Below, piece by piece: positions 1 to 12,509 of a stretch of DNA of 64,000 nucleotides. The notes beneath the pieces were generated by a model. It had not been told where the DNA came from and did no database searches. It worked only from the letters and a program-made list of their open reading frames with translations. Origin of the DNA: Eulemur rufifrons (taxonomy: Eukaryota; Chordata; Mammalia; Primates; Lemuridae). Every line of letters starts with the position of its first letter. The first letter of the stretch is position 1. Made by a program: the position numbers and the translations under genes. The stretch is taken from NCBI RefSeq assembly GCF_041146395.1, contig NW_027182960.1, forward strand, positions 10,001 through 74,000, in the 5' to 3' direction.

Positions 1-710
1 CAAACCCTGACCCCTAACCCTAACCCTAACCCCTAACCCTAACCCCTAACCCCTGACCCTGACCCTTACCCTAACACTAACCCCTTACCCTAACCCTAAC
101 CCTAACTCTATCCCTGAACCCTAAACCTACCCGTAACCCTTAACACTAACCCTATCCGTGAACCTTAACCCTGACCCTAACCATTACCCGCACCCAAGCT
201 TTTAACCCTGACCCTAACCCTAATCCTTAATGCTAATCCTAACACTAAACCCTAACCCTGAGCCCAACACTTATCCCTAATCCTATCCCTTAACCTTAAC
301 CTTAACCCTAATGCTACCCCATAAACGTAACCCTAACCGTGACCAGTAAACCTAACCCTAACCTCTAACACAAACCATAGCACATAACTCTAACCCTAAA
401 ACTAACCCTAACCCTAACCCTAACCCTAAACCCTAACTCTTAACCTTAACCCTAAGTGTTAACTCTCACGCTAACCTTTAATCCTAACCCTAATCCTAAT
501 CTTCAACCCTAAACCTAACACTTAACCCTAACCCTGTACCAAACCCTAAACCCTCATCTTAACCCTAACCGTAAACCTCAACCCTAAACCAAAGTGTAAC
601 CGTTAAACCTAAGACTAACCTTTGACCCTAACCCTAATACCTAAGCCTAAGCCCTCACCCTAACACTAAACTTCATCCTTAACCCTAACCATAATCCAAC
701 CCTAAATCTC
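1..710 (-). repeat. End of an incomplete 1.86-kb unit (telomere-like spacer)
   Basis: Degenerate CCCTAA repeats leading into the first island. The stretch matches the last ~700 bp of the next unit (about 1,870-2,577), including TTACCCGCACCCAAGC near 186. The unit's start lies outside the window. The window opens with fairly regular CCCTAA/CCCCTAA repeats but holds only short perfect runs, so I see no sign of a live chromosome end. Confidence 0.85.
406..429 (-). repeat. Four perfect CCCTAA repeats
   Basis: An uninterrupted run of four exact hexamers inside otherwise mutated repeats. Runs this clean are rare in the window. A run of this length could in principle bind TRF1/TRF2-type Myb domains, which recognise duplex TTAGGGTTA. 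That function is inferred from the family. Confidence 0.8.
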
Positions 711-2577
711 ATTCTCACACTTCTTGCTTTCTTAGAGTTTAGAAAGCCTGCCATCCTCCCATGCCATGGGTGAAAGGAGGCTCTACCACTGTGTCCTGCA
801 TGAAACCCACGGGCCCATACCCAGAGTATGATAGAGTGGGTTCCCGGGTACAATCCCAGCCCCCTAATCTCCCCCCGCCCGCCTAATGCAGACAGGGCCC
901 GTGCGCTAAGCATAAACAATACCTTTAACAGATAACCCTAACCCTGAACATAACACCCAACCCTGTTCCTATTTCTCCCCTTAACACGTAAACCTCACCG
1001 TGCGCCTAACTTTAACCTCTTATCCTAACGTTAATGCATAACCCATTTCCTGAGAACAACCGCTATCCCATAATTCTAACCCTATCTCCTAGTCATCACT
1101 GTGACACCTAATCCCTAACCCTAATTCTAAACCGCTAACCCTAACCGTAACCCTACCTACAACCCTAACACTGACAGTAACCCTTAATTCTAACCCCAAC
1201 GTTATGCCTAACAAAAACCCTAACCCTTGACCCTAACCCTTCACCCTAACCCCTAAGCCTTACCCTAACCCTTAACCCTAATCCTAATCCTAACCATTAA
1301 ACCTAACCCTAGCTCTTAAAGCTAACCCTAAACCTTACCCTCACGACTAGACCTAACCCTGACACTAACCTAACACCTAACCCTAACCAGAACCCCTAAA
1401 GCTAACCCTGAACCCTATCCCTAACCCTAGCAGTAAACTTTAACCCTAAACCTAAGCCCAACCCGTAACCCTAATCCTATCCTTTTACCCTAAAACTAAC
1501 CCCTAAACCTAACCCCTATACCTCACCCTAACTCTAACCCCAATCCTAATTCTAACCATACCCCTTCATAAAACACTAACTCCTAACCGCTAACCCTAAC
1601 ACTAACCAAAAACCCTAATCACTAATCCCTAACCCTAACGCTTAACCTTTACCCTAACCGTTAACCCTCACCCTAAATCTTAACACTGACCCTAACCTTA
1701 ACCTTTAACTCTAAGCCTAACCCTTAACCCTACAGTAAGGAAGACCCTTAATGCTAATGGGATCCCTTATCCCTAACCCTAACACTACAGCTAAAAATAA
1801 CCCTAACCTTGGATCCTGAAACCTAACCCCTAACACTTACTTTAACCCCAAAACCTAACCCTAATCCTAAGCATTAAACCTAACCCTATCTCTTAACCCT
1901 AACGCTAGCCCTTACCCTAATGCCTAGATCTAACCCTAAATCGAACCTACCGCCTAATCCTAACCTTAAGCCCTAATGCTAACTCTAACCCTGAACCCTA
2001 AACCTACCCGTAACCCTTAACACTAACCCTATCCGTCAACCTTAACCCTGACCCTAACCATTACCCGCACCCAAGCATTTAACCCTGAACCCTACCCCTA
2101 ATCCTTAATGATAACACTAACACTAAACCCTCACCCTACTCCCAACACTTAACCCTAATCCTATCCCTTAACCCTAACCCTAATGCTAACCCCTAAACCT
2201 AACCCTCACCGTGACCAGTAAACCTAACCCTTACCTCTAACACAAACCATAGCACATAACTCTAACCCTAAAACGAACCCTAAACCTAACCCTAACCCCT
2301 AACTCTTAAGCTTAACACTAAGCGTTAACTCTCACGCTAACCTTTAATCCTAACCCTAATCCTAATCTTCAACCCTAAACCTAACACTTAACCCTAACCC
2401 TGTACCAAAACCTAACCCCTCATCTTAACCCTAACCGTAAACCTCAACCCTAAACCAAAGTGTAACCGTTAAACCTAAGAGTAACCTTTAACCCTAACCC
2501 TAAGCCCTAACCCTAAGCCCTCACCCTAACACTAAACTTCATCCTTAACCCTAACCATAATCCTAACCCTAAATCTA
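711..2577 (-). repeat. 1.86-kb HOR unit 1, island Aa at 711-920
   Basis: The island (711-920) is non-telomeric and GC-richer. On the + strand it runs from TTCTTGCTTTCTTAGAGTTT through CATGCCATGGGTGAAAGGAG, GTGTCCTGCATGAAACC and GATAGAGTGGGTTCCCGGG to CAGGGCCCGTGCGCTAAGC. The remaining ~1,657 bp is degenerate CCCTAA. A 90-codon minus-strand frame crosses the island, but it runs out into RVRVRV-type codons made by the hexamers and has no known domain, so I do not call it a gene. Confidence 0.92.
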
Positions 2578-4448
2578 ATTCTCAGACTTCTTGCTTTCTT
2601 AGAGTTTAGAAAGCCTGCAATCCTCCCATGCCATGCGTGAAAGGAGGCTCTACCACTGTGTCCTGCATGAAACCTACGGGCCCATACCCAGAGTATGATA
2701 GAGTGGGTTCCCGGGTACAATCCCAGCCCCCTAAACTCCCCCCGCCCGCCTAATGCAGACAGGGCCCGTGCGCTAAGCATAAACAATACCTTTAACAGAT
2801 AACCCTAACCCTGAACATAACACCCAACCCTGTTCCTATTTCTCCCCTTAACACGTAAACCTCACCGTGCGCCTAACTTTAACCTCTTATCCTAACGTTA
2901 ATGCATAACCCATTTCCTGAGAACAACCCCTATCCCATAATTCTAACCCTATCTCCTAGTCATCACTGTGACACCTAATCCCTAACCCTAATTCTAAACC
3001 GCTAACCCTAACCGTAACCCTACCTACAACCCTAACACTGACAGTAACCCTTACTTCTAACCCCAACGCTATGCCTAACAAAAACCCTAACCCTGCACCC
3101 TAACCCCTAAGCCTTACCCTAACCCTTAACCCTAATCCTAATCCTAACCATTAAACCTAACCCTAGCTCTTAAAGATAACCCTGAACCTTGTCCTCACGA
3201 CTAGACCTAACCCTGACACTAACCTAACACCTAACCCTAACCAGAACCCCTAAAGCTAAGCCTGAACCCTATCCCTAACCCTAGCAGTAAACTTTAACCC
3301 TAAAGCTAAGCCCAACCGGTAACCCTAATCCTATCCTTTTACCCTAAAACTAACCCCTAAAACTAAACCCTATACCTCACCCTAACTCTAACCCCAATCC
3401 TAATTCTAACCATACCCCTTCATAAAACACTAACTCCTAACCGCTAACCCTAACACTAACCAAAAACCCTAATCACTAATCCCTAACCCTAACGCTTAAC
3501 CTTTACCCTAACCGTTAACCCTCACCCTAAATCTTAACACTGACCCTAACATTAACCTTTAACTCTAAGCCTAACCCTTAACCCTACAGTAAGGAAGACC
3601 CTTAATGCTAATGGGATCCCTTTTCCGTAACCCTAACACTACAGCTAAAAATAACAGTAACCTTCCATCCTTAAACCTAACCCCTAACACTTACTTTAAC
3701 CCCAAACCCTAACCCTAATCCTAAGCATTAAACCTAACCCTATCTCTTAACCCTAACGCTAGCCCTTACCCGAACGCCTAGATCTAACCCTAAATCGAAC
3801 CTACCGCCTAATCCTAACCTTAAGCCCTAATGCTAACTCTAACCCTGAACCCTAAACCTACCCGTAACCCTTAACACTGACCCTATCCGTGAACCTTAAC
3901 CCTGACCCTAACCATTACCCGCACCCAGGCATTTAACCCTGACCCTACCCTTAGTCCTTAATGATAACCCTAACACTAAACCCTAACCCTAAGGCCAACA
4001 CTTAACCATAATCCTATCCCTTAACCCTAACCCTAACCCTAACCCTAATGCTAACCCCTAAACGTAACCCTAACCGTCACCAGTAAACCTAACCCTAACC
4101 TCTAACACAAACTATAGCACATAACTCTAACCCTAAAACTAACCCTAAACCTAAACCTAACCCTAAACCTTAACTCTTAACCTTAACCCTAAGCGTTAAC
4201 TCTCACGCTATCCTATAATCCTAACCCTAATCCTAATCTTCAACCCTAAACCTTACACTTAACCCTAACCCTGTACCAAACCCTAACCCCTCATCTTAAC
4301 CCTAACCGTAAACCTCAACCCTAAACCAAAGTGTAACCGTTAAACCTAAGACTAACCTTTGACCCTAACCCTAATACCTAAGCCTAAGCCCTCACCCTAA
4401 CACTAAACTTCATCCTTAACCCTAACCATAATCCTAACCCTAAATCTA
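2578..4448 (-). repeat. 1.86-kb HOR unit 2, island Aa at 2,578-2,787
   Basis: Same order of island and mutated hexamers as unit 1, with scattered substitutions and small indels. The island differs from unit 1 at a few bases (CATGCGTG for CATGGGTG). The spacer keeps unit-specific words such as CTCTTAAAG and GGAAGACCCTTAATGC. A run of four perfect CCCTAA hexamers lies at 4,025-4,048. Confidence 0.92.
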
Positions 4449-6308
4449 ATTCTCAGACTTCTTGCTTTCTTAGAGTTTAGAAAGCCTGCAATCCTCCCAT
4501 GCCATGCGTGAAAGGAGGCTCTACCACTGTGTCCTGTATGAAACCCACGGACCCATACCCAGAGTATGATAGAGTGGGTTCCCGGGTACAATCCCAGCCC
4601 CCAAAACTCCCCCCCGCCCGCCTAATGCAGACAGGGCCCGTGCGCTAAGCATAAACAATACCTTTAACAGATAACCCTAACCCTGAACATAACACCCAAC
4701 CCTGTTCCTATTTCTCCCCTTAACACGTAAACGTCACCGTGCGCCTAACTTTAACCTCTTATCCTAACGTTAATGCATAACCCATTTCCTGAGAACAACC
4801 CCTATCCCATAATTCTAACCCTATCTCTTAGTCATCACTGTGACACCTAATCCCTAACCCTAATTCTAAACCGCTAACCCTAACCGTAACCCTACCTACA
4901 ACCCTAACACTGACAGTAACCCTTACTTCTAACCCCAACGCTATGCCTAACAAAAACCCTAACCCTGCACCCTAACCCCTAAGCCTTACCCTAACCCTTA
5001 ACCCTAATCCTAATCCTAACCATTAAACCTAACCCTAGCTCTTAAAGATAACCCTGAACCTTGTCCTCACGACTAGACCTAACCCTGACACTAACCTAAC
5101 ACCTAACCCTAACCAGAACCCCTAAAGCTAAGCCTGAACCCTATCCCTAACCCTAGCAGTAAACTTTAACCCTAAACCTAAGCCCAACCCGTAACCCTAA
5201 TCCTATCCTTTTACCCTAAAACTAACCCCTAAACCTAACCCCTATACCTCACCCTAACTCTAACCCCAATCCTAATTCTAACCATACCCCTTCATAAAAC
5301 ACTAACTGCTAACCGCTAACCCTAACACTAACCAAAAACCCTAATCACTAATCCCTAACCCTAACGCTTAACCTTTACCCTAACTGTTAACCCTCACTCT
5401 AAATCTCAACACTGACCCTAACCTTAACCTTTAACTCTAAGCCTAACCCTTAATCCTACAGTAAGGAAGACCCTTAATGCTAATGGGATCCCTTATCCCT
5501 AACGCTAACACTTCAGCTAAAAATAACCCTAACCTTTGATCCTGAAACCTAACCCCTAACACTTACTTTAACCCCAAACCCTAACCCTAATCCTAAGCAT
5601 TAAACCTAACCCTATCTCTTAACCCTAACGCTAGCCCTTACCCTAACGCCTAGATCTAACCCTAAATCTAACCTACCGCCTAATCCTAACCTTAAGCCCT
5701 AATGCTAACTCTAACCCTGAACCCTAAACCTACCCGTAACCCTTAACACTAACCCTATCCGTGAACCTTAACCCTTACCCTAACTATTACCCGTACCCAA
5801 GCATTTAAACCTGACCCTAACCCTAATCCTTAATGCTAACCCTAACACTAAACCCTAACCCTAAGCCGAACACTTATCCCTAATCCTATCCCTTAACCCT
5901 AACCCTAACCCTAATGCTACCCCCTAAACGTAACCCTAACCGTGAACAGTACACCTAACCCTAACCTCTAACACAAACCATAGCACATAACTCTAACCCT
6001 AAAACTAACCCTAACTCTAACTCTAAACCCTAACACTTAACCTTAACCCTAAGCGTTAACTCTCACGCTAACCTTTAATCCTAACCCTAATCCTAATCTT
6101 CAACCCTAAACCTAACACTTAATCCAAACCCTGTACCAAACCCTAACCCCTCATCTTAACCCTAACCGTAAACCTCAACCCTAAACCAAAGTGTAACCGT
6201 TAAACCTAAGAGTAACCTTTAACCCTAACCCTAATCCCTAACCCTAAGCCCTCACCCTAACACTAAACTTCATCCTTAACCCTAACCAGAATCCTAACCC
6301 TAAATCTA
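4449..6308 (-). repeat. 1.86-kb HOR unit 3, island Aa at 4,449-4,657
   Basis: Third copy of the unit. The island has an extra C in its C-rich tract (near 4,608-4,616) and a stop-making change, so the island reading frame that is long in units 2 and 4 is shortened here. That argues against selection on a protein. The spacer is closest to unit 2, sharing CTTAAAGATAACCCTGAACC. Confidence 0.9.
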
Positions 6309-7240
6309 ATTCTCAGACTTCTTGCTTTCTTAGAGTTTAGAAAGCCTGCAATCCTCCCATGCCATGCGTGAAAGGAGGCTCTACCACTGTGTCCTGCATG
6401 AAACCCACGGGCCCATACCCAGAGTATGATAGAGTGGGTTCCCGGGTACAATCCCAGCCCCCTAAACTCCCCCCGCCCGCCTAATGCAGACAGGGCCCGT
6501 GCGCTAAGCATAAACAATACCTTTAACAGATAACCCTAACCCTGAACGTAACACCCAACCCTGTTCCTATTTCTCCCCTTAACACGTAAACCTCACCGTG
6601 CGCCTAACTTTAACCTCTTATCCTAACGTTAATGCATAACGCATTTCCTGAGAACAACCCCTATCCCATAATTCTAACCTATCTCCTAGTGATCACTGTG
6701 ACACCTAATCCCTAACCCTAATTCTAAACCGCTAACCCTAACCGTAACCCTACGTACAACCCTAACACTGACAGTAACCCTTACTTCTAACCCCAACGCT
6801 ATGACTAATAAAAACCCTAACCCTTCACCCTAAACCCTAAGCCTTACGCTAACCCTTAACCCTAATCCTAATCCTAACCATTAAACCTAACCCTAGCTCT
6901 TAAAGGTAACCCTAAACCTTACCCTCACGACTAGACCTAACCCTGACACTAACCTAACACCTAACCCTAACCAGAACCCCTAAAGCTAACCCTGAACCCT
7001 ATCCCTAACCCTAGCAGTAAACTTTAACCCTAAACCTAAGCCCAACCCGTAACCCTAATCCTATCCTTTTACCCTAAAACTAACCCCTAAACCTAACCCC
7101 TATACCTCACCCTAACTCTAACCCCAATCCTAATTCTAACCATACCCCTTCATAAAACACTAACTCCTAACCGCTAACCCTAACACTAACCAAAAACCCT
7201 AATCACTAATCCCTAACCCTAACGCTTAACCTTTACCCTA
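6309..7240 (-). repeat. 1.86-kb HOR unit 4, truncated; island Aa at 6,309-6,516
   Basis: The island and the first ~720 bp of spacer are intact. The sequence then jumps from CTTTACCCTA to AGAAGTAGGAGAGTCATA, the start of satellite monomers, about 931 bp into the unit. In the other units the hexamers continue at this point, so this is a real array junction, with at most a few bases of shared sequence (AAG). Confidence 0.9.
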
Positions 7241-7640
7241 AGAAGTAGGAGAGTCATATGTATGAACGGTTACATTCACGCAGAGAAAGAAACTGTTGGG
7301 TGGTGTATGTACGCATGTTAATCTATACTTTGGAGGAAGTTCGAGAGTCATATCTGGGGAAAATTGCAGTCACTTAGAGAAAGCAACAATCGGGGGCCGT
7401 TTTGTAGATCTGCTAAATTCTATTTTGGAAGAAGAGTGAAATTCATATGTGGGAACGCTTATGTTCACTCAGAGAAATCAACGATAGGGCAGTGTTTCGT
7501 TGGGATGCTAAAGTGTAGTTTGGAAGAAGTTCGCGAGTCTTATATAAGAAAGCTTACAGTCACCTAGAGAAAGTAACTCTCGGCAGATTGTTTCTAAGCG
7601 TGCTAAACTCTAATTTGCATCAATTGTGAGAGTCAAACAT
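7241..7640 (+). repeat. Satellite block Z (direct copy)
   Basis: This block matches the complement of 12,045-12,420 closely, sharing rare words such as GTATGTACGCATGTTAATCT and ATATCTGGGGAAAATT. A weaker match lies at about 10,480-10,840. It sits directly at the junction with the telomere-like array. Confidence 0.75.
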
Positions 7641-8640
7641 GGGAACGCTTACATTCACTCAGAGAACGCAACGTTTCGGTGGTGGTTTGTAAGCATTCTA
7701 AACTGTAGTTTGGAGGAAGTAGGAGAGTCATATATACGAATGCTTACATTCACGCAGAGAAAGCAACTCTGTGATCGTATTTTGTTGGCATGCTAAACTG
7801 TGGTTTGGAAGAAGTTCGAGAGCCTTATATAGGAAAGATTACAGTGACACAGAGAAAACAACTCTCTGTAGTTTGTTGGTAGGTCTACTAAACTGTAATT
7901 TGGATGATGTGTGAGAACGCTTGCATTCACTCAGAGAAAGAACTCTGTCGTGGTGGTTTGTAGGAATAACAACTGTAGTTCGAAGAAGTAGGAGAGTCAT
8001 ATATGAACGGTTACATTCACGCAGAGAAAGCAACTGTGGAGTGGCGTATGTAATCATCATAATCTGTAGTTTGGAGGAAGTTCGAGAGTCATATCTGGAG
8101 AAAATTAGAGTCATTTAGAGAAAGGAACAATCGGGGGCTGGTGTGTAGGTCTGCTAAATTCTATTTTGGAAGAAGAGTGAGAGTCATATATGGGAACGCT
8201 TATGTTGACTCAGAGAAATCAACGATGGGGCGCTGTATTGTTGGCATGCTAAACTGTAGTTTGGAAGAAGTTCGAAAGTCTTATATAGGAAAGTTTACAG
8301 TCACCTAGAGAAAGCAACTCACAGGAGGTGGTTTGTAAGCCGCTAAACTCTAATTTGGATGAAGTGAAAGAGGCATACATGGATACGCTTCATTCACTCA
8401 GAGAAAGGTAAATTGGGGTGCCGGTTTGTAGGTATACTAACTCCAGTTTGGAAGAAGTACTAGAGTCATATATATGAACGCTTATATGGACGCAGAGAAA
8501 GCAACTATGGGGTGGTGTTTTGTAGGCCTGCTAAAATATAGTTTGGAAGAAGTTCGAAAGCAGACAGTCACTTAGAGAAAGCAACTCTTGGCGGTGGATT
8601 TTTAGGTCTGCTAAATTGTATTTTGAAAGAAGTACCAGAG
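7620..8640 (+). repeat. Satellite block Q, first copy of a ~1-kb direct duplication
   Basis: Nearly identical to about 10,103-11,123 at an offset of 2,483 bp (about 26 monomers). Identity is highest at 7,734-8,540. Shared private features include TCTGTGATCGTATTTTGTTG, a shortened monomer around 7,905-7,925 and TGTAATCATCATAATCTG. Confidence 0.85.
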
Positions 8641-8719
8641 TCATATATTCAAACGCTTACATTCATGCAGAGAAAGGAACTGTGGGGTGGTGTTTTCTAG
8701 GCGTGCTAAACTCTAGTTT

Positions 8720-9290
8720 GGACGAAGTTTGAGAATCACATATAAGAAAGCTTAGAGTCACTTAGAGAAAGCAAATCTCTGGGTGTGGAATGTAGGCGTG
8801 CTAAACTCTATTTTGGTTTAGATTGAGAGTCATATATGGAAAGGGTTACATTCACTCAGAGAAAGCAACGATGGTGTGGTGGTTTGTAGGCATACTAAAC
8901 TCTAGTTTGGAAGAAGTAGGAAAATGATATATGGGAACGCTTACATTCATGCAGAGAAAGCAATTATGGGGTGGCTTTTTTGTACCCATGCTAATCTCTA
9001 GTTTGGAAGAAGTTATATAGGAAAGCGTACACTCATTTATAGAAACCAACTTTCGGGGGATGAAGGGTAGGCCTGCAAAACTCTACTTTGGAAGAAGTGG
9101 GAGAGTCATATTGGGGACCACGTACATTGACTCAGAGAAATCGAGGATGGGGTTGTGTTTTGTAGGCATACTAAACTCTAGTTTGGAGAAAGTACGAGAA
9201 TCATATATAGGAACGCTTACATTCATGCAGAGAAAGCAACTATGGAGTGAGGTTTGTATGCCTACTAAACTATAGTTTGGAGGAAGTTTA
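8720..9290 (+). repeat. Satellite block X (direct copy)
   Basis: This stretch of about six monomers matches the complement of 13,060-13,650 and of 14,905-15,490. Shared rare features include GAGAATCACATATAAGAAAG, TGGTTTAGATTGAGAGTCAT and GTTATATAGGAAAGCGTACA. Confidence 0.8.
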
Positions 9291-9539
9291 GAATCTTATA
9301 TAGCAAAGCTTACAGTCACCTAGAGAGAGCAACTCTTGGGAGATGATTTCTAAGCCTGATAATTTGCACCAACTCTTAAAGTCAAGTATGGGAAGGTTTA
9401 CATCCACTCAGAACGCAAGGTTTGGGTTGCAGTTTGTGGCCTTAATTGTAGTTCGGAAGAAGTAGGAAAGTCATATATATGAACGGTTACATTCACGCAG
9501 ACAAACCAGCTATGGAGTGATGTGTGTATGCCTACTAAA

Positions 9540-10105
9540 CTATAGTTTGGAGGATGTTCGAGAGTCATATCTGGAAAGCTTACAGTCATTTAGAGAAAGA
9601 AACTCTCAAGGGGTGGTTCGTAGGCCTGCTAAACTCTATTTTCAATGAAGTGTTAAAATCATATACAGGAACGCTTACATTCACTCAGAGAAAGCAACGT
9701 TGGGGTGGCCGTTTGTGAGCATACTAAACTCTACTTTGGAAGAGGTACAAGAGACATAAATACGAACGCTTACATTAACACAGAGAAAGCAAATACGGGG
9801 TGCTGTAGTGCAGGCATGCTAAACTATAGATTAGAAGAAGTTCGAAAGCTGACAGTCACTTAGAGAAAGCAACTCTTGGCGGGTGATTTTTAGGTCTGCT
9901 AAATTGTATTTTGAAAGACGTACCAGAGTCATATACAAACGCTTACATTCACGCAGAGAAAGAAACTATGGGGTGATGTGTTGTGGGGATGCTAAACTGC
10001 AGTTTGGAAGGTGTTCGAGAGTGTTATATAGGATAGCTTACAGTCACCTAGAGAAAGCAACACTCGGGACAGCTTTACAAGCCTCTAAACACTAATTAGC
10101 AGCAA
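9540..10105 (+). repeat. Satellite block Y (direct copy)
   Basis: Matches the complement of 12,510-13,075 over ~565 bp with private words such as AACACTAATTAGCAGCAATT, GGCGGGTGATTTTTAGGTCT and ACACAGAGAAAGCAAATACG. In the left arm X and Y are separated by ~240 bp that looks like a local monomer duplication (9,240-9,330 resembles 9,480-9,570). In the right arm they are adjacent. Confidence 0.85.
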
Positions 10106-11123
10106 TTGTGAGAGTCAAACATGGGAACGCTTACATTCACTCAGAGAACGCAACGTTTGGGTGGCTGGTCTTTAAGCATTCTAAACTGTATTTTGGAGGA
10201 AGTAGGAGAGTCATATATACGAATGCTTACATTCACGCAGAGAAAGCAACTCTGTGATCGTATTTTGTTGGCATGCTAAACTGTGGTTTGGAAGAAGTTC
10301 GAGAGCCTTATATAGGAAAGATTACAGTGACACAGAGAAAACAACTCTCTGTAGTTTCTTGGTAGGTCTGCTAAACTGTGATTTGGATGAAGTGTGAGAA
10401 CGCTTGCATTCACTCAGAGAAAGAACTTTGTCGTGGTGGTTTGTAGGAATAACAACTGTAGTTCGAAGAAGTAGGAGAGTCATATATGAACGGTTACATT
10501 CACGCAGAGAAAGCAACTGTGGGGTGGCGTATGTAATCATCATAATCTGTAGTTTGGAGGAAGTTCGAGAGTCATATCTGGGGAAAATTAGAGTCACATA
10601 GAGAAAGGAACAATCGGGGGCTGGTGTGTAGGTCTGCTAAATTCTATTTTGGAAGAAGAGTGAGAGTCATATATGGGAACGCTTATGTTGACTCAGAGAA
10701 ATCAACGATGGGGCGCTGTATTGTTGGCATGCTAAACTGTAGTTTGGAAGAAGTTCGAGAGTCTTATATAGGAAAGTTTACAGTCACCTAGAGAAAGCAA
10801 CTCACAGGAGGTGGTTTGTAAGCCGCTAAACTCTAATTTGGATGAAGTGAAAGAGGCATACATGGATACGCTTCATTCACTCAGAGAAAGGTAAATTTGG
10901 GTGCCGGTTTGTAGGTATACTAACTCCAGTTTGGAAGAAGTACTAGAGTCATATATATGAACGCTTATATGGACGCAGAGAAAGCAACTATGGGGTGGTG
11001 TTTTGTAGGCATGATAAAATATAATTTGGAAGAAGTTCGAAAGCTGACAGTGACTTAGAGAAAGCAACTCTTGGCGGTTGATTTTGAGGTCTGCTAAATT
11101 GTATTTTGATAGAAGTACAAGAG
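10103..11123 (+). repeat. Satellite block Q, second copy
   Basis: Second copy of 7,620-8,640 with few substitutions. It implies a relatively recent multi-monomer duplication in this arm. I find no equally close inverted copy of the whole block in the right arm; only its Z-like part (about 10,480-10,840) is represented there, by 12,045-12,420. Confidence 0.85.
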
Positions 11124-12044
11124 TCATATATAAAATCGCTTATATTTATGCTGAGAAAGAAACTATGTGGTTATGCTTTGTTGGCGTGCTGAAATGTAGT
11201 TTCGAAGACGTTCGACAGTCTTTTATAGGAAAGCTTACAGTCCCCCAGAGGAAGCAACTTTCGAGAGATAGTTTGTAAGCCTGCTAAACTCTACTTTGCA
11301 TCATTTGGAACAGTCATACTTGGGAACGCTAACATTCTCTGAGAGAACGCAACGTTTGGTTGGTTGTTTGTAAGCATACTAAACTGTATTTTGGAAGAAG
11401 TAGCAGAGTCATATATATGAGTGCTTACATTCACGCAGAGAGGGCAACTATGGGGTGGTGTTTTGTAGGCATGCAAATCTCTAGTTGCAAAGAAGTTAAG
11501 AGTAATAGGAAAGCTTACAGTCTCACAGAGAAAGCAACCCTTGGGGGCCGGTTTGTAGTTCTGCCAAATTCTATTTTGGATGAAGTGTGAATCTTAAATG
11601 GGAACGCTAACATTCACTCAGAGAAAGCAAGGTTGCGGTGGTGATTTTTAGTCACACTAAACTGGAGTTTGGAGGAAGTACGAGAATAAAAGAATGCTTA
11701 CATTCACTCAGAAAAAGCAACGTTGGGGAGGTGGTTGGTAGGTGTACTATACTTTGGAAGAAGTACGAGCGTGATGCATAGGAACGCTTACATTCACGCA
11801 AACTATGGGGTGGCCTTTTGTTGGCATGCTAAACTATGTCCCAAAGTCATATATAGGAAAGCTTATAGTGAGAGAAAGCAACTCTCGGGCGGTGTTTTGT
11901 AGGTCCGGCAAATTGCATTTTGAAAGCAGTCCGAGATTCATATAAGGGAAGGCCTATATCCACTCAGAGAAAGCAATGTTAGGCTGGTGGTTTGTAGGCA
12001 TACTAAACTGTATTTTGGAACTCGTATGTATGACTCTCACACTT

Positions 12045-12420
12045 GATCCAAATTAGAGTTCACCAGGCCTATAAACCACATCCTGAGAGTTGCTTTCTCT
12101 AGGTGAATGTAAGCTTTCCTATGTAAAACTCTCGAACTTCTTCCAAACTAAAGTTTAGCATGCCAACAGTACACCACCGCATCGTTGCTTTCTCTGAGTG
12201 AACATAAGCATTCCCTTATATGAATCACTTTTTCCAAAATAGAATTTAGCAGACCTACAAACCAGTCCCCGATGGTTGATTTAGCTATGTGACTGTAATT
12301 TTCCCCAGATATGACTCTCAAACTTCCTCCAAAGTATAGATTAACATGCGTACATACACCACCCAACAGTTTCTTTCTCTGCGTGAATGTAACTGTTCAT
12401 ATATATGACTCTCCTACTTC
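12045..12420 (-). repeat. Satellite block Z (inverted copy)
   Basis: Inverted counterpart of 7,241-7,640, beginning only ~25 bp after the orientation switch. It shares AGATTAACATGCGTACATAC and AATTTTCCCCAGATATGACT with the complement of the left block. Confidence 0.75.
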
Positions 12421-12509
12421 TTCCGACCTACAGTTATTATGCCTACAAACCACCACCCAAACGTTGTGTTCTCTCCGTGAATGTAAGCTTTCCCATATTT
12501 GACTCTCAC

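Larger units (their letters stand above)
1..7240 (-). repeat. Degenerate CCCTAA array with 1.86-kb higher-order repeat
   Basis: The + strand reads CCCTAA and near variants almost throughout, so the G-rich strand is the minus strand. A shared word (CTTAGAGTTTAGAAAGCCTG) recurs at 731, 2,598, 4,469 and 6,329, spacings of 1,867, 1,871 and 1,860 bp. The mutated hexamers between islands also recur in the same order, for example TTACCCGCACCCA and AGTAAGGAAGACCC, so the true repeat is the ~1.86-kb unit. The array is cut at 7,240, where the 95-bp satellite begins. No gene is seen. Confidence 0.95.
7241..12020 (+). repeat. Direct arm of the 95-bp satellite with a three-monomer cycle
   Basis: Monomers fall into three types by the word before AGAGAAAG: type a CACTC, type c CACGC or CATGC, type b TCACTT or TCACCT. 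They usually follow the order a-c-b, giving a ~285-bp secondary repeat, with some a-b or c-b dimers where one was lost. Type b also tends to carry CAACTCTCGGG, and type c CAACTATGGGG. The cycle is clear at 7,241-8,960 and persists to about 11,980. Confidence 0.85.

Noticed and set aside
1..430. A true chromosome-end telomere at the window start
   Set aside because: Orientation fits a left end, but the repeats are mutated from the first bases and perfect runs reach only about four hexamers.
711..920. A islands as inserted transposons
   Set aside because: I see no terminal inverted repeats, target-site duplications, poly-A tail or coding remnants, and all copies sit in the same repeat context.
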